A stretch of 32,838 nucleotides of DNA. Source: a virus. The notes under the pieces are model-generated. The model did not search any database. It had not been told where the DNA came from and saw only the letters and a program-made list of their open reading frames with translations. The DNA lies in the IMG/VR virus record IMGVR_UViG_3300010392_000413, positions 1 through 32,838 of that record; one strand, 5' to 3'. Of this stretch, positions 23,496-29,308 are shown one piece after another (position 1 is the stretch's first letter; each line of letters opens with the position of its first letter). A program made the translations under genes and the position numbers.

Positions 23496-23625
23496 GAGGT
23501 TTGCACGTATATCACCTCTTGAGAGTGTAGCTGTATGAGCCTAAACAGCCAAGGAGCTGGCCAGTCCCTTCTACGCAACTGGCCCACCTATGAGGGTATG
23601 AGACAGTCTCGTACCTTGATAGGTG
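23496..23625 (+). promoter_or_regulatory. Run of three hairpins between genes
   Basis: First, GAGGT/ACCTC (23496-23500 with 23514-23518). Second, GGCCAGT/ACTGGCC (23559-23565 with 23578-23584), a perfect 7-bp stem. Third, beginning at the next base, CACCTAT/ATAGGTG (23585-23591 with 23619-23625) encloses a 9-bp stem GGTATGAGA/TCTCGTACC with a 3-base loop. The last two would stack end to end. No U tract follows, so a processing site, stabiliser or small structured RNA is more likely than a terminator. Confidence 0.55.
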
Positions 23626-23665
23626 TAGAAATACACCAACACAACCCTGACCATTAGGAGATAAC

Positions 23666-23905
23666 GTGACTATTGAAAGCTCATTTGTTGACAGTGTTCA
23701 TTTCGATCCAGATAAGAGTGAGTTGGTCTTTTTTCTTAAAGGCAAACCCTACGGTTATCCGGTGACTAGTGACAAGGCATTGACCAAGGTAGTTGATCTA
23801 GCTCTCAAGCTTGGTTCCATGGGAGAAGCGTACAACTTTATGGTTGGCGTGAGACCTGAGGGGCTAATCAAGAAGGCTGTTGAAGCTGGCTTGCACAGTG
23901 TCTGA
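23666..23905 (+). CDS. KTSC-domain-like protein (79 aa)
   Basis: The GTG start at 23666 is preceded by AGGAG at 7-8 bases. The sequence follows the small KTSC-type domain: SSFVDSVHFDPDKSELVFFL (residues 5-24), then a KGKPYGYPV turn and LGSMGEAYNFMVG (49-61), equivalent to the S-x-G-x-x-x-N segment. Such domains occur singly in phages and fused to enzymes and may bind nucleic acid or nucleotides; function is not settled. The stop overlaps the GTG of the next small gene. Confidence 0.6.
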   Translation: MTIESSFVDSVHFDPDKSELVFFLKGKPYGYPVTSDKALTKVVDLALKLGSMGEAYNFMVGVRPEGLIKKAVEAGLHSV

Positions 23906-23993
23906 GGTAGTAGTCGAGGCATGGCTGGCCCTAGGAATAGGGTCGGCTGTGTTTCTACTGTGGATCTATGAAGTAATCACAGGAAAGGACTAG
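23898..23993 (+). CDS. 31-aa single-pass membrane peptide
   Basis: GTG at 23898 lies in the last codons of the preceding gene and opens a 31-codon frame: a short acidic head (MSEVVVEA), a hydrophobic span WLALGIGSAVFLLWIYEVI (residues about 9-27) and a charged tail TGKD. The frame fills the gap exactly, and the next gene starts 3 bases after its stop. It may be a small membrane regulator or lysis accessory protein, but nothing shows which. Confidence 0.5.
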   Translation: MSEVVVEAWLALGIGSAVFLLWIYEVITGKD

Positions 23994-23995
23994 AA

Positions 23996-24412
23996 ATGAA
24001 GACAGGAACAGACCAAGAGTTGTTTGATTTTGTTCTAGAACAGATGTCAATACAAGGTAAACCTTCTACTGAGGCTAACGGTGGCTGTAGCTACCGAGGT
24101 CCTGGTAATCTGAAATGTGCAGCTGGCTTCCTACTTGAGGATGGAGATTTCCACAAGAGTATGGAGAACAGTGCTGTATGCGACATACTTCTATTTAAGA
24201 AGACGTATGACGCTCATCAGCTGTGTCTTATAGGAGACATGCAAGAGTGTCATGATGAGGCCGCTCATTATGCTACCGATGGTGGCTATAAGGACGGTGT
24301 CTATATGAGACGGATTCAGAAAGACCTATTCATGGAAGATTTCTTGAATAGGATGAAGAGAGTCGGAGTAGAGAACGAGCTGAGTGTTGAAACCCTGAAA
24401 GGAATGAGATAA
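23996..24412 (+). CDS. Conserved hypothetical protein, Cys-rich (138 aa)
   Basis: The ribosome site AGGAAAGGA stands about 7 bases before the ATG. A family signature I recognise from many phages spans residues about 19-60: QGKPSTEANGGCSYRGPGN then KCAAGFLLEDGDFHKSMEN, in which two or three Cys are invariant-looking. The C-terminal half is helical (QECHDEAAHY, MEDFLNRMKRVG). The role of this family is unknown. It is co-oriented and almost contiguous with its neighbours. Confidence 0.65.
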   Translation: MKTGTDQELFDFVLEQMSIQGKPSTEANGGCSYRGPGNLKCAAGFLLEDGDFHKSMENSAVCDILLFKKTYDAHQLCLIGDMQECHDEAAHYATDGGYKDGVYMRRIQKDLFMEDFLNRMKRVGVENELSVETLKGMR

Positions 24413-24413
24413 A

Positions 24414-25127
24414 ATGACGTTAATGGTAGAATCACGTAAGAGCTATGACGAGTTGAAAGCAATTCCCATCCCTGATTCCTATGGAATCTACAGGCCAGTA
24501 TCGTACTGTGATCATATCGATATGATCCGAGACGTCTACTGGAGGATGTATGGATTGGAGCCATCCTCCGCTATCTATGGTACTAACAAGAGTGGAACGC
24601 AGATGTTCGGCGTTATGGACTTTGACCTAGATGATAACGGAGTGTTCACCTACTCTCACGGTTTCCGAGGCTCTTATGATAAGAGCATTAGTAACCAGAG
24701 CATTGCAGGGGCTTCGGTCTTTGTCTGTAGTAACATGATGATGGATGGCGATACGCATAAGGTAGCTAGGAAGAACACTGTCCGAGCTTATGATGATCTT
24801 CGTTATCTCCTAGAGGGTGTGGCATCTAATGCACAGGTCAACTATCGAAAGATGCAAGAGTCTGTGATGCAGATGCAAAACAGTGGTCTCTCAGAGACTA
24901 GGGGCTACCAGCTCCTAGGAGAGGCCATTGGGACGAAGGCTATTACGCCAACTGTGGCTAACGTAGCTTTCGAGGACTGGCGGAACCCTCGACATGAGGA
25001 ATTCGCTGAGAGGAATGTATGGTCATTGTACAATGGCTGTACGGAGGGGTTGAAGAAGGTAGCACCGAGTAATCGGGTACAGGGCCAGGTCCGGGCTCAC
25101 AAGTTCTTTGACAAAGTGGTAGCGTAG
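24414..25127 (+). CDS. DUF932-like phage protein (237 aa)
   Basis: The hallmark segment of this group is visible: FRGSYDKSISNQSIAGASVF then VCSNMMM, followed by KVARKNT (about residues 80-120). The C-terminal part holds FEDWRNPRHEEFAERNVWSL and a final region with a Tyr/Asn/Cys-Thr motif (LYNGCTEGLKK). Proteins of this group are common in phages and plasmids; none has a settled biochemical role. An ATG three codons later is an alternative start. A hairpin with a T-rich tail follows the stop. Confidence 0.65.
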   Translation: MTLMVESRKSYDELKAIPIPDSYGIYRPVSYCDHIDMIRDVYWRMYGLEPSSAIYGTNKSGTQMFGVMDFDLDDNGVFTYSHGFRGSYDKSISNQSIAGASVFVCSNMMMDGDTHKVARKNTVRAYDDLRYLLEGVASNAQVNYRKMQESVMQMQNSGLSETRGYQLLGEAIGTKAITPTVANVAFEDWRNPRHEEFAERNVWSLYNGCTEGLKKVAPSNRVQGQVRAHKFFDKVVA

Positions 25128-25137
25128 GACTACCGAG

Positions 25138-25172
25138 GGGGCAGGAGCTACGGTTCCTGTCCCTGTTTAGTC
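25138..25172 (+). terminator. Probable intrinsic terminator
   Basis: GGGGCAGGA (25138-25146) pairs with TCCTGTCCC (25155-25163), 9 bp with one G-U, around an 8-base loop, followed by TGTTTAGTCTT. The tail is only moderately U-rich, so partial termination after the DUF932-like gene is likely. Confidence 0.6.
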
Positions 25173-25201
25173 TTATGAACCAGTAACCAGAAGGAGAAGA
25201 G

Positions 25202-25411
25202 ATGCTAGTAGAACCCTGCCCTCAGTGTGGGCAAGAGCCATGTATCATACATGACTTAGGAGTTGTAGATATCATCTGTAACGATTGTTACGATGGAGCC
25301 CCTGATTCTGGACCACGGCCGCATGTTTGGTGGTGGACTGAGAAGGAGGCTATGGAGAAATGGTCTGACCTCTGTGATGAGTGGGAAGGCCCAGTACAGG
25401 AGACAAAATGA
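25202..25411 (+). CDS. Lar-like zinc-ribbon protein (69 aa)
   Basis: Two Cys pairs form a likely zinc ribbon: CPQCG (residues 6-10) and CNDC (26-29). The aromatic run WWWTEKEAMEKWSDLC follows, matching the s-x-x-E-A-x-x-x-W ending of Lar-type restriction-alleviation and related phage zinc fingers. Known Lar proteins modulate host restriction enzymes, but most relatives are uncharacterised, so that role is only possible here. A GAAGGAGAAG ribosome site precedes the ATG; the stop overlaps the next start (ATGA). Confidence 0.6.
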   Translation: MLVEPCPQCGQEPCIIHDLGVVDIICNDCYDGAPDSGPRPHVWWWTEKEAMEKWSDLCDEWEGPVQETK

Positions 25412-26085
25412 TAGTCCATGAAGATGAAGATGTTCGAATCGTTGTCACTCCTAAGAGTAGCAACAGAAAGACGGATGACATGCCCCAGCTGTGGATCTTA
25501 CCCAGAAAGGTAGATCCAGTTGAGGCTGTCAAAACTGGAGCAGACTCTATTGTCTGTGGAGATTGTAAGCATCGACACTACAAAGAGGGTGCCTGCTACG
25601 TTCCACCTTGGCAAGCTCCCAGAGCAATCTGGGCAGCGGCTGAGAGAGGTAGCTATGACGGTGTTAAGCACATAGCCAAGACCTTGGAGATCATGGCAGA
25701 GAACAAGCTTCGACTAGGAGCTTGGGGAGATCCAGCCTACATTCCCAAGGAGGTGCTACAAGAGGTGTTGGACCATGTCCCATCCTGGACTGGCTACACT
25801 CACCAGTGGCACAAGGGAGCGGATCTGCAGGATGTCTGTATGGCTTCCGTAGATTCCATGAGGGAGTACGAGGAGGCCAAGGCTTTGGGCTACAGATGCT
25901 TCCTAGTCTTAGCTGAGGGGGCTGAAGCTCCAAAGGATGCTATCGAGTGCCCCGCTGATTCCAGGGGCGTCACGTGTAAGCAGTGCGGTCTCTGCGATGG
26001 TAAGGAGGGGCCGGCGGATAAGAGGAAGAACATCTGGATTAGAGTCCACGGGGCTAGAAAGAAGAGGTTGCCAGTTGTTGGATAA
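25408..26085 (+). CDS. Conserved hypothetical phage protein with Cys clusters (225 aa)
   Basis: I chose the ATG at 25408 because it overlaps the preceding TGA as ATGA. The protein has a CGDCKHRHYKEGACYV segment (about residues 50-65), LRLGAWGDPAYIPKEVL, then WTGYTHQWHKGADLQDVCMA, ECPADSRGVTCKQCGLCDG and a closing IWIRVHGARKK. This order of motifs recurs in phage proteins of unknown function. The Cys clusters suggest metal binding, and the SMREYEEAKALGYRCF region suggests a helix-strand unit. Confidence 0.65.
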   Translation: MIVHEDEDVRIVVTPKSSNRKTDDMPQLWILPRKVDPVEAVKTGADSIVCGDCKHRHYKEGACYVPPWQAPRAIWAAAERGSYDGVKHIAKTLEIMAENKLRLGAWGDPAYIPKEVLQEVLDHVPSWTGYTHQWHKGADLQDVCMASVDSMREYEEAKALGYRCFLVLAEGAEAPKDAIECPADSRGVTCKQCGLCDGKEGPADKRKNIWIRVHGARKKRLPVVG

Positions 26086-26095
26086 GGAAGAGCTG

Positions 26096-26227
26096 ATGCA
26101 GTGGCTAGCTAAGCATGCCCATGAGGCAGAGCAGGTGGCCAAAGAAGAGAGCACCGAGTATTTTGACGGTGTTCGAGATGGGTACAACGAGGTATGGAGG
26201 AAACTAAATGAGAGCATCACCGACTAA
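26096..26227 (+). CDS. Small helical protein (43 aa)
   Basis: AAGGA sits 7-8 bases before the ATG at 26096, which lies 10 bases after the preceding stop. The sequence MQWLAKHAHEAEQVAKEEST then EYFDGVRDGYNEVWRKLN looks like a single amphipathic helix. A longer version from an upstream TTG is possible. The stop lies 20 bases inside the next gene. Confidence 0.5.
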   Translation: MQWLAKHAHEAEQVAKEESTEYFDGVRDGYNEVWRKLNESITD

Positions 26228-26390
26228 GAAGTATGCGAGTAAGAAGTACCGCAAACGAGTTAAGCATATCCAAAAATTTCCAAACAAGCTAGCTAGGAAG
26301 GCATACCGGTCCATGTGGGCCGGTGGTGCCTACACTGCAGCGATTAAAGGGTATTTCTGGACCAAGAACAGGAAGGAGATGGGGCTGTGA
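26208..26390 (+). CDS. Small basic protein (60 aa)
   Basis: The protein is strongly basic (KKYASKKYRKRVKHIQKF) with an aromatic, Gly/Ala-rich second half (SMWAGGAYTAAIKGYFW). GGAGG precedes the ATG at a normal distance. Its charge suggests nucleic-acid or ribosome binding. The stop overlaps the GTG of the next gene (GTGA). No family is recognised. Confidence 0.55.
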   Translation: MRASPTKKYASKKYRKRVKHIQKFPNKLARKAYRSMWAGGAYTAAIKGYFWTKNRKEMGL

Positions 26391-26581
26391 AGATTCGACT
26401 GATAGATCTAGTCTACACTTGGCTACAACATGCTCAGGCTGTAGACTTGATTGACTGCGATGACGACGCATTGTATCACCACTTCGAAGGCTACCTCTCA
26501 GGGGTAGTCAGTGGTGGTAACTTGCAGCCGGGTGAATGCAATCGGCTAACTGAAATTGACATAACTATAGGGAATGATTGA
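26387..26581 (+). CDS. Small acidic protein (64 aa)
   Basis: The GTG start overlaps the previous TGA and is preceded by AGGAAGGAG. The sequence has a helix (MKIRLIDLVYTWLQHAQAVD) and then an acidic patch (DCDDDALYHHFEGYL). No family is recognised. Confidence 0.5.
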   Translation: MKIRLIDLVYTWLQHAQAVDLIDCDDDALYHHFEGYLSGVVSGGNLQPGECNRLTEIDITIGND

Positions 26582-26583
26582 CA

Positions 26584-26736
26584 ATGGAATTAGCTAATAT
26601 TATCAACGTCTTGTATGAGCTACTAATCAACAAGCCCATGAAAGTTAGCAGCTATGCTCTAGATGACCAATATGACAGGGTAAAGTTGTTCCATGTCATG
26701 CTCAATGAGTTCATGGTGGAGATGAATAAGGAATGA
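26584..26736 (+). CDS. Small helical protein (50 aa)
   Basis: An ATG at 26584 opens a 50-codon frame (MELANIINVLYELLINKPMK to MLNEFMVEMNKE) that fills the gap between two genes. Its TGA overlaps the next ATG (ATGA). AGGGA about 10 bases upstream could be the ribosome site. It looks like two amphipathic helices; function unknown. Confidence 0.5.
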   Translation: MELANIINVLYELLINKPMKVSSYALDDQYDRVKLFHVMLNEFMVEMNKE

Positions 26737-27134
26737 TAATCTGCATAACAGGGGCTCCTAGATCTGGGAAGACCACCCTAGCTAACCGCCTGGGTGAGCT
26801 TCTAGCTTTGCCTGTAATCCATACAGATGGTTTCCTGCATCTCCACCGAGAGCGGCAACCGTATGAAATTGCTAGGAAAGTAGCCCAGACCGGATCCTGT
26901 ATCCTGGAAGGGGTATCGGCGGCCAGGTTACTTCGACCCCAGAAAATCTATTACCTTGCTCCACAGGTGGTATTCATCTGTCGTAATGACTACGCAGAGA
27001 TAAAGATACCTGGGATGGACTGGGCTGTAGAATACGCTGAACAGTACGGTATCAATAATGAGGGTACTACCGAGACACTTTACTTGCTAGGAGGAGGACC
27101 AGATGAAGCATCTGACCAAGGGACTATTTTCTAA
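26733..27134 (+). CDS. P-loop kinase-like protein (133 aa)
   Basis: A Walker A motif GAPRSGKT spans residues 7-14, and HTDGF (30-34) follows at the distance where small-molecule kinases hold a catalytic Asp. SCILEGVSAARLL (55-67) resembles the second strand region of nucleoside- or adenylate-kinase-like proteins. No lid domain with the usual Arg pattern is obvious, and the protein is short for the family. It may phosphorylate a nucleotide or RNA end, with substrate unknown. It sits among small early genes and shares 32 bases with the next gene. Confidence 0.6.
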   Translation: MIICITGAPRSGKTTLANRLGELLALPVIHTDGFLHLHRERQPYEIARKVAQTGSCILEGVSAARLLRPQKIYYLAPQVVFICRNDYAEIKIPGMDWAVEYAEQYGINNEGTTETLYLLGGGPDEASDQGTIF

Positions 27135-27300
27135 GAAGAAGAAGCTATTCATTAAACGGAAGAAGAAGCTCCGCTACGTTCCATTCGAGATTGGTCGAGA
27201 GTACGCTCATCGAGAGGGACTGTCAAATCAGGACCTTGAGAACATGCTGGATGACTCGACCCTCAGCGATTGGGATAAGGTCTGGATGGGCCTAGACTAA
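27103..27300 (+). CDS. Small protein with basic N-terminus (65 aa)
   Basis: The ATG at 27103 lies in the kinase gene and is preceded by GGAGGA. The first 24 residues are very basic (LFSKKKKLFIKRKKKLRY); the remainder is acidic and helical (LSNQDLENMLDDSTLSDWDK). It is a possible nucleic-acid-binding protein of unknown role and the last gene before a promoter and long non-coding gap. Confidence 0.55.
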   Translation: MKHLTKGLFSKKKKLFIKRKKKLRYVPFEIGREYAHREGLSNQDLENMLDDSTLSDWDKVWMGLD

Positions 27301-27332
27301 CCGCAAGATCTATGCCAACCTGGATTTGGTCC

Positions 27333-27362
27333 TTGCAATTTTGGATTCACCTATGCTATAAT
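27333..27362 (+). promoter_or_regulatory. Sigma70 promoter with extended -10
   Basis: TTGCAA (27333-27338), an 18-base spacer and TATAAT (27357-27362), with TG one base before the -10 (TGCTATAAT). The -10 is perfect and extended; the -35 is moderate. Transcription would start near 27369, upstream of a structured leader and the lipoprotein gene. Confidence 0.75.
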
Positions 27363-27368
27363 AGTAGG

Positions 27369-27679
27369 ACGAGAAATCGTTGGACCTCAAGCACCAAGTC
27401 CAATACCAAAAGGTGAAGCAGGGATAGCCATCAACTGCAAGAAATTGGCTGGATTCAGAGCAGCACCTGCGAAGGTGGTCATGGAGGATGATTCACGAGG
27501 GCATCCCGAAACGCTGCATGGGTCCTAGAGTTGGTGACGGTACCCTTTCCTGAATGAGACCAGGGAGGGGGCATCAAAGCCGATACCGAGGTGGCCGGGT
27601 ACAGCGACCCCGAGGGGCTCCATCAAGCATGGGGTCTCGGTATACCCCTCGTGTATCTACCCCCGACCTAGGAAATCGA
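27369..27679 (+). ncRNA. Structured leader or small RNA (about 310 bases)
   Basis: No convincing gene lies here, although a strong promoter precedes it. Hairpins include TTGGAC/GTCCAA (27380-27385 with 27398-27403), a CACCT/AGGTG stem capped by a GCGA tetraloop (27464-27477) and a long-range 8-bp perfect stem ATACCGAG/CTCGGTAT (27583-27590 with 27636-27643) enclosing GACCCC/GGGGTC. It may be a regulatory 5' leader of the lipoprotein mRNA or a separate RNA. No known riboswitch class is recognised. Confidence 0.45.
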
Positions 27680-28003
27680 ATGAAGAAAGTGATGATTGCC
27701 CCCCTTTTGGCCTTGCTCTGCCTCTCGACCTGTGCTACAATAGATGAGTACTTTTTCGGGCAGTACGAATGCCCGGCCGGTTTCGAAGATATTGGCGGCG
27801 ATGGACCAGCCTACTGTTATAGGCACTGCGAGCTGCAGGAAGACTGTCGTAACTTTGAGATCTGTGTAATCTATGAGGAGCATGACATAACACTATGCAC
27901 ACCAGAGTGTGCCTCCAATGTAGCTTGTAATGACGGTACAGTCTGCTTACCGCTATCCTGGAGGAGACAGATTTGTGTACCGGAGATTTACTATGACGGA
28001 TGA
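27680..28003 (+). CDS. Cys-rich secreted lipoprotein candidate (107 aa)
   Basis: The ATG at 27680 has AGGAAA about 6 bases upstream; the longer frame upstream is leader sequence. The N-terminus is a signal peptide (KK, then VMIAPLLALLCL) with a near-lipobox LSTC at residues 15-18 (Thr at -1 is unusual). The mature part is Cys-rich, with a module Cx3Cx5Cx5Cx10 followed by Cx3Cx5Cx5Cx9 ending in C. Such repeats are typical of secreted proteins of Myxococcota-like bacteria. It could be a surface protein blocking superinfection, which is inferred. Confidence 0.7.
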   Translation: MKKVMIAPLLALLCLSTCATIDEYFFGQYECPAGFEDIGGDGPAYCYRHCELQEDCRNFEICVIYEEHDITLCTPECASNVACNDGTVCLPLSWRRQICVPEIYYDG

Positions 28004-28238
28004 AGAGAAGCTAGAAGATTTGAGAGAGATGATCGACGTGGCTACAGATACTCTAGAAAGGTTAGAGGAATCAGGACTGCCAGCTAATCTGGCAGCAGGG
28101 TCACTGGCCATCGCTATCGGAATTTTGGTAGAGAATGTGGGTGAGGCTCAGGAGTTAGTGAGGACCGCCCACAATGAAGTTAACGCAATCCTAGCTGAAG
28201 CTAAAAAAGACGACGAAAAGAAGGAGATGATGAATTGA
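27993..28238 (+). CDS. Small helical acidic protein (81 aa)
   Basis: I chose the ATG at 27993 (MTDEEKLEDLREMIDVATD), with GGAG about 9 bases upstream; it overlaps the lipoprotein stop by 11 bases. The protein is a heptad-like helix with a small hydrophobic middle (ANLAAGSLAIAIGILVENVG) and a Lys/Glu/Asp tail. The TGA overlaps the TTG start of the next gene. No family is recognised. Confidence 0.55.
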   Translation: MTDEEKLEDLREMIDVATDTLERLEESGLPANLAAGSLAIAIGILVENVGEAQELVRTAHNEVNAILAEAKKDDEKKEMMN

Positions 28239-28966
28239 GCAAACTGAACCAGATCATCGCAGTTGAGAAGAGTGTTAAGAGTGAGGCTCACAAGAGTGCC
28301 TCTACCGTTTACAAGCAGGTACAGAAGCCAGCCTTATTTGATGGCTTCGTAAAGAATTGGCGTCCTTCTGAGGACAGTGGTGAAGAACGACCCCCAGAAT
28401 CTAAACGGGTCCAGATCAGAGCACAAGAGGCTCTGGATCTCCTACGAGAGAGTTTCTCGGAACTAATCGACATCACTGCCCAGAAGGACTATGCTAACTG
28501 TGGAGCTACTGCTGACGTTGTTGTTGCTGGTCGTACCATCGTTGCTGGGGCACCTGTCACTTACCTTCTATTCCTGGAGAAGTACCTCATTGACATCCGA
28601 GCCTTCCTCTCCCATCTCCCAGTCCTATCCGAGGATGAGAAGTGGGAGCTTCGAGAGGCTACCGGATTGTATGAGAGTGAGCCTCTAACCACTCAGAGTA
28701 CTAAGAAGGTACAGAAGCCGATCGTCCTTTACGATGCAACGGAGAGGCACCCGGCGCAGACTCAGTTGGTTAGCCAGGATGTCATTGTTGGACACTGGGA
28801 GACGATCAAGCAGAGTGGGGCTATGTCCCGGGATCAGAAGAAGCTCTACCTTACTAGGGTAGATACACTGTTGAAGGCAGTTAAGTTTGCCAGAGAGGAA
28901 GCAAATGCAGTAGATGCACCGAAGATCAACGTCAGTGACGAGGTCTTCAACTATCTACTGGGATAG
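28235..28966 (+). CDS. DUF7873-like conserved protein (243 aa)
   Basis: The TTG start overlaps the previous TGA and is preceded by AAGGAG. The pattern MSKLNQIIAVEKSVKSEAHK, VQKPALFDGFVKNWRP, DITAQKDYANCGATADVVV, VTYLLFLEKYLIDIRAFL and DATERHPAQTQLV is one I associate with a protein found widely in actinobacteria and phages and named only as a domain of unknown function. It has a long helical middle and no catalytic motif I can name. It precedes the RNA island and may be of early or middle class. Confidence 0.7.
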   Translation: MSKLNQIIAVEKSVKSEAHKSASTVYKQVQKPALFDGFVKNWRPSEDSGEERPPESKRVQIRAQEALDLLRESFSELIDITAQKDYANCGATADVVVAGRTIVAGAPVTYLLFLEKYLIDIRAFLSHLPVLSEDEKWELREATGLYESEPLTTQSTKKVQKPIVLYDATERHPAQTQLVSQDVIVGHWETIKQSGAMSRDQKKLYLTRVDTLLKAVKFAREEANAVDAPKINVSDEVFNYLLG

Positions 28967-29057
28967 ATTTGAGGCAAGTTCAGGCTTAGGCTTAAACTTA
29001 GAAGAGAGCAATCTGAAGCTTTCCTCACAAGTTTAGACTTATCTGAGAGAGTCGCCT
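28967..29057 (+). other. Non-coding segment before the RNA island
   Basis: The segment has a stem TAAACTT/AAGTTTA (28993-28999 with 29029-29035) and further short complementarities. It may be part of the transcript of the permuted tRNA. I looked for group I intron core elements here and found only weak resemblance. Confidence 0.35.
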
Positions 29058-29164
29058 TCGATTTACTCAAGCCTTAGAGATACGGGTTCGATTCCCGTGA
29101 GTCCCTCCACGTATGGGACTCTGGTCAAATGGCAAGACGCTAACGTTAACGTAAAGTAGATCGA
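29058..29164 (+). tRNA. Circularly permuted tRNA-like gene (isotype uncertain)
   Basis: The 3' half comes first: TTAG (29074-29077), a T arm ACGGG-TTCGATT-CCCGT (29082-29098), acceptor strand GAGTCCC (29099-29105), U73 and encoded CCA (29107-29109). After CGTAT the 5' half follows: acceptor GGGACTC (29115-29121), a perfect 7-bp match, T8, a D arm GTC/GAC with A14, G18-G19 and A21 in place, and CTAA (29140-29143), which pairs with TTAG. The helix continues outward (GTT/AGC, a 3x3 loop, GTAAA/TTTAC, TCGA/TCGA) instead of closing in an anticodon loop. Joining within the 3x3 loop would give GTTAAGC, with a UAA anticodon. No conventional tRNA can be built from either half. Confidence 0.6.
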
Positions 29165-29185
29165 GAAAGACAATCTCACAAGCAT

Positions 29186-29260
29186 ACGTTTGTAGATCAG
29201 CTCGGTTAGATCGCAAGACTTTTAATCTTGATGTCGTAGGTTCAAATCCTACCAAACATG
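29186..29260 (+). tRNA. tRNA-Lys (anticodon UUU)
   Basis: D stem GATC/GATC with loop AGCTCGGTTA, anticodon stem CAAGA/TCTTG with loop CTTTTAA (anticodon at 29221-29223), variable region ATGTC and T arm GTAGG-TTCAAAT-CCTAC are all canonical. The acceptor ACGTTTG/CAAACAT has a C2-A71 mismatch, and position 73 is G rather than the usual A. No CCA is encoded, unlike both neighbouring RNAs. Confidence 0.8.
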
Positions 29261-29274
29261 AACATGCCATAGAG

Positions 29275-29300
29275 GGTGCCCGCAAGGATAGGCGGGTACC
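29275..29300 (+). promoter_or_regulatory. Hairpin between tRNA-Lys and tmRNA-like RNA
   Basis: GGTGCCCGC (29275-29283) pairs with GCGGGTACC (29292-29300), 9 bp with one G-U and an 8-base loop. It is not followed by a U tract. It may separate the two RNAs in the primary transcript or guide processing. Confidence 0.5.
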
Positions 29301-29308
29301 TTCGCCAA

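Noticed and set aside
23315-23587. Minus-strand 90-codon frame across the hairpin region
   Set aside because: It is opposite to all local genes and spans inverted repeats; no start context supports it.
27312-27410. Short frame starting at the ATG at 27312 across the promoter
   Set aside because: It contains the -35 and -10 elements, lacks a ribosome site and has Trp-rich, unlikely composition.
28967-29185. Group I intron halves flanking the permuted tRNA (permuted intron-exon arrangement)
   Set aside because: Downstream flank is only about 40 bases, the terminal G before the 3' exon is not in place, and the conserved core segments could not be matched.
29067-29285. Minus-strand open frame of 72 codons with GFEPTTSRL and THGNRTRIS
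   Set aside because: These are the classic artefact peptides read antisense to tRNA T arms and D arms. They support the tRNA calls and are not a gene.
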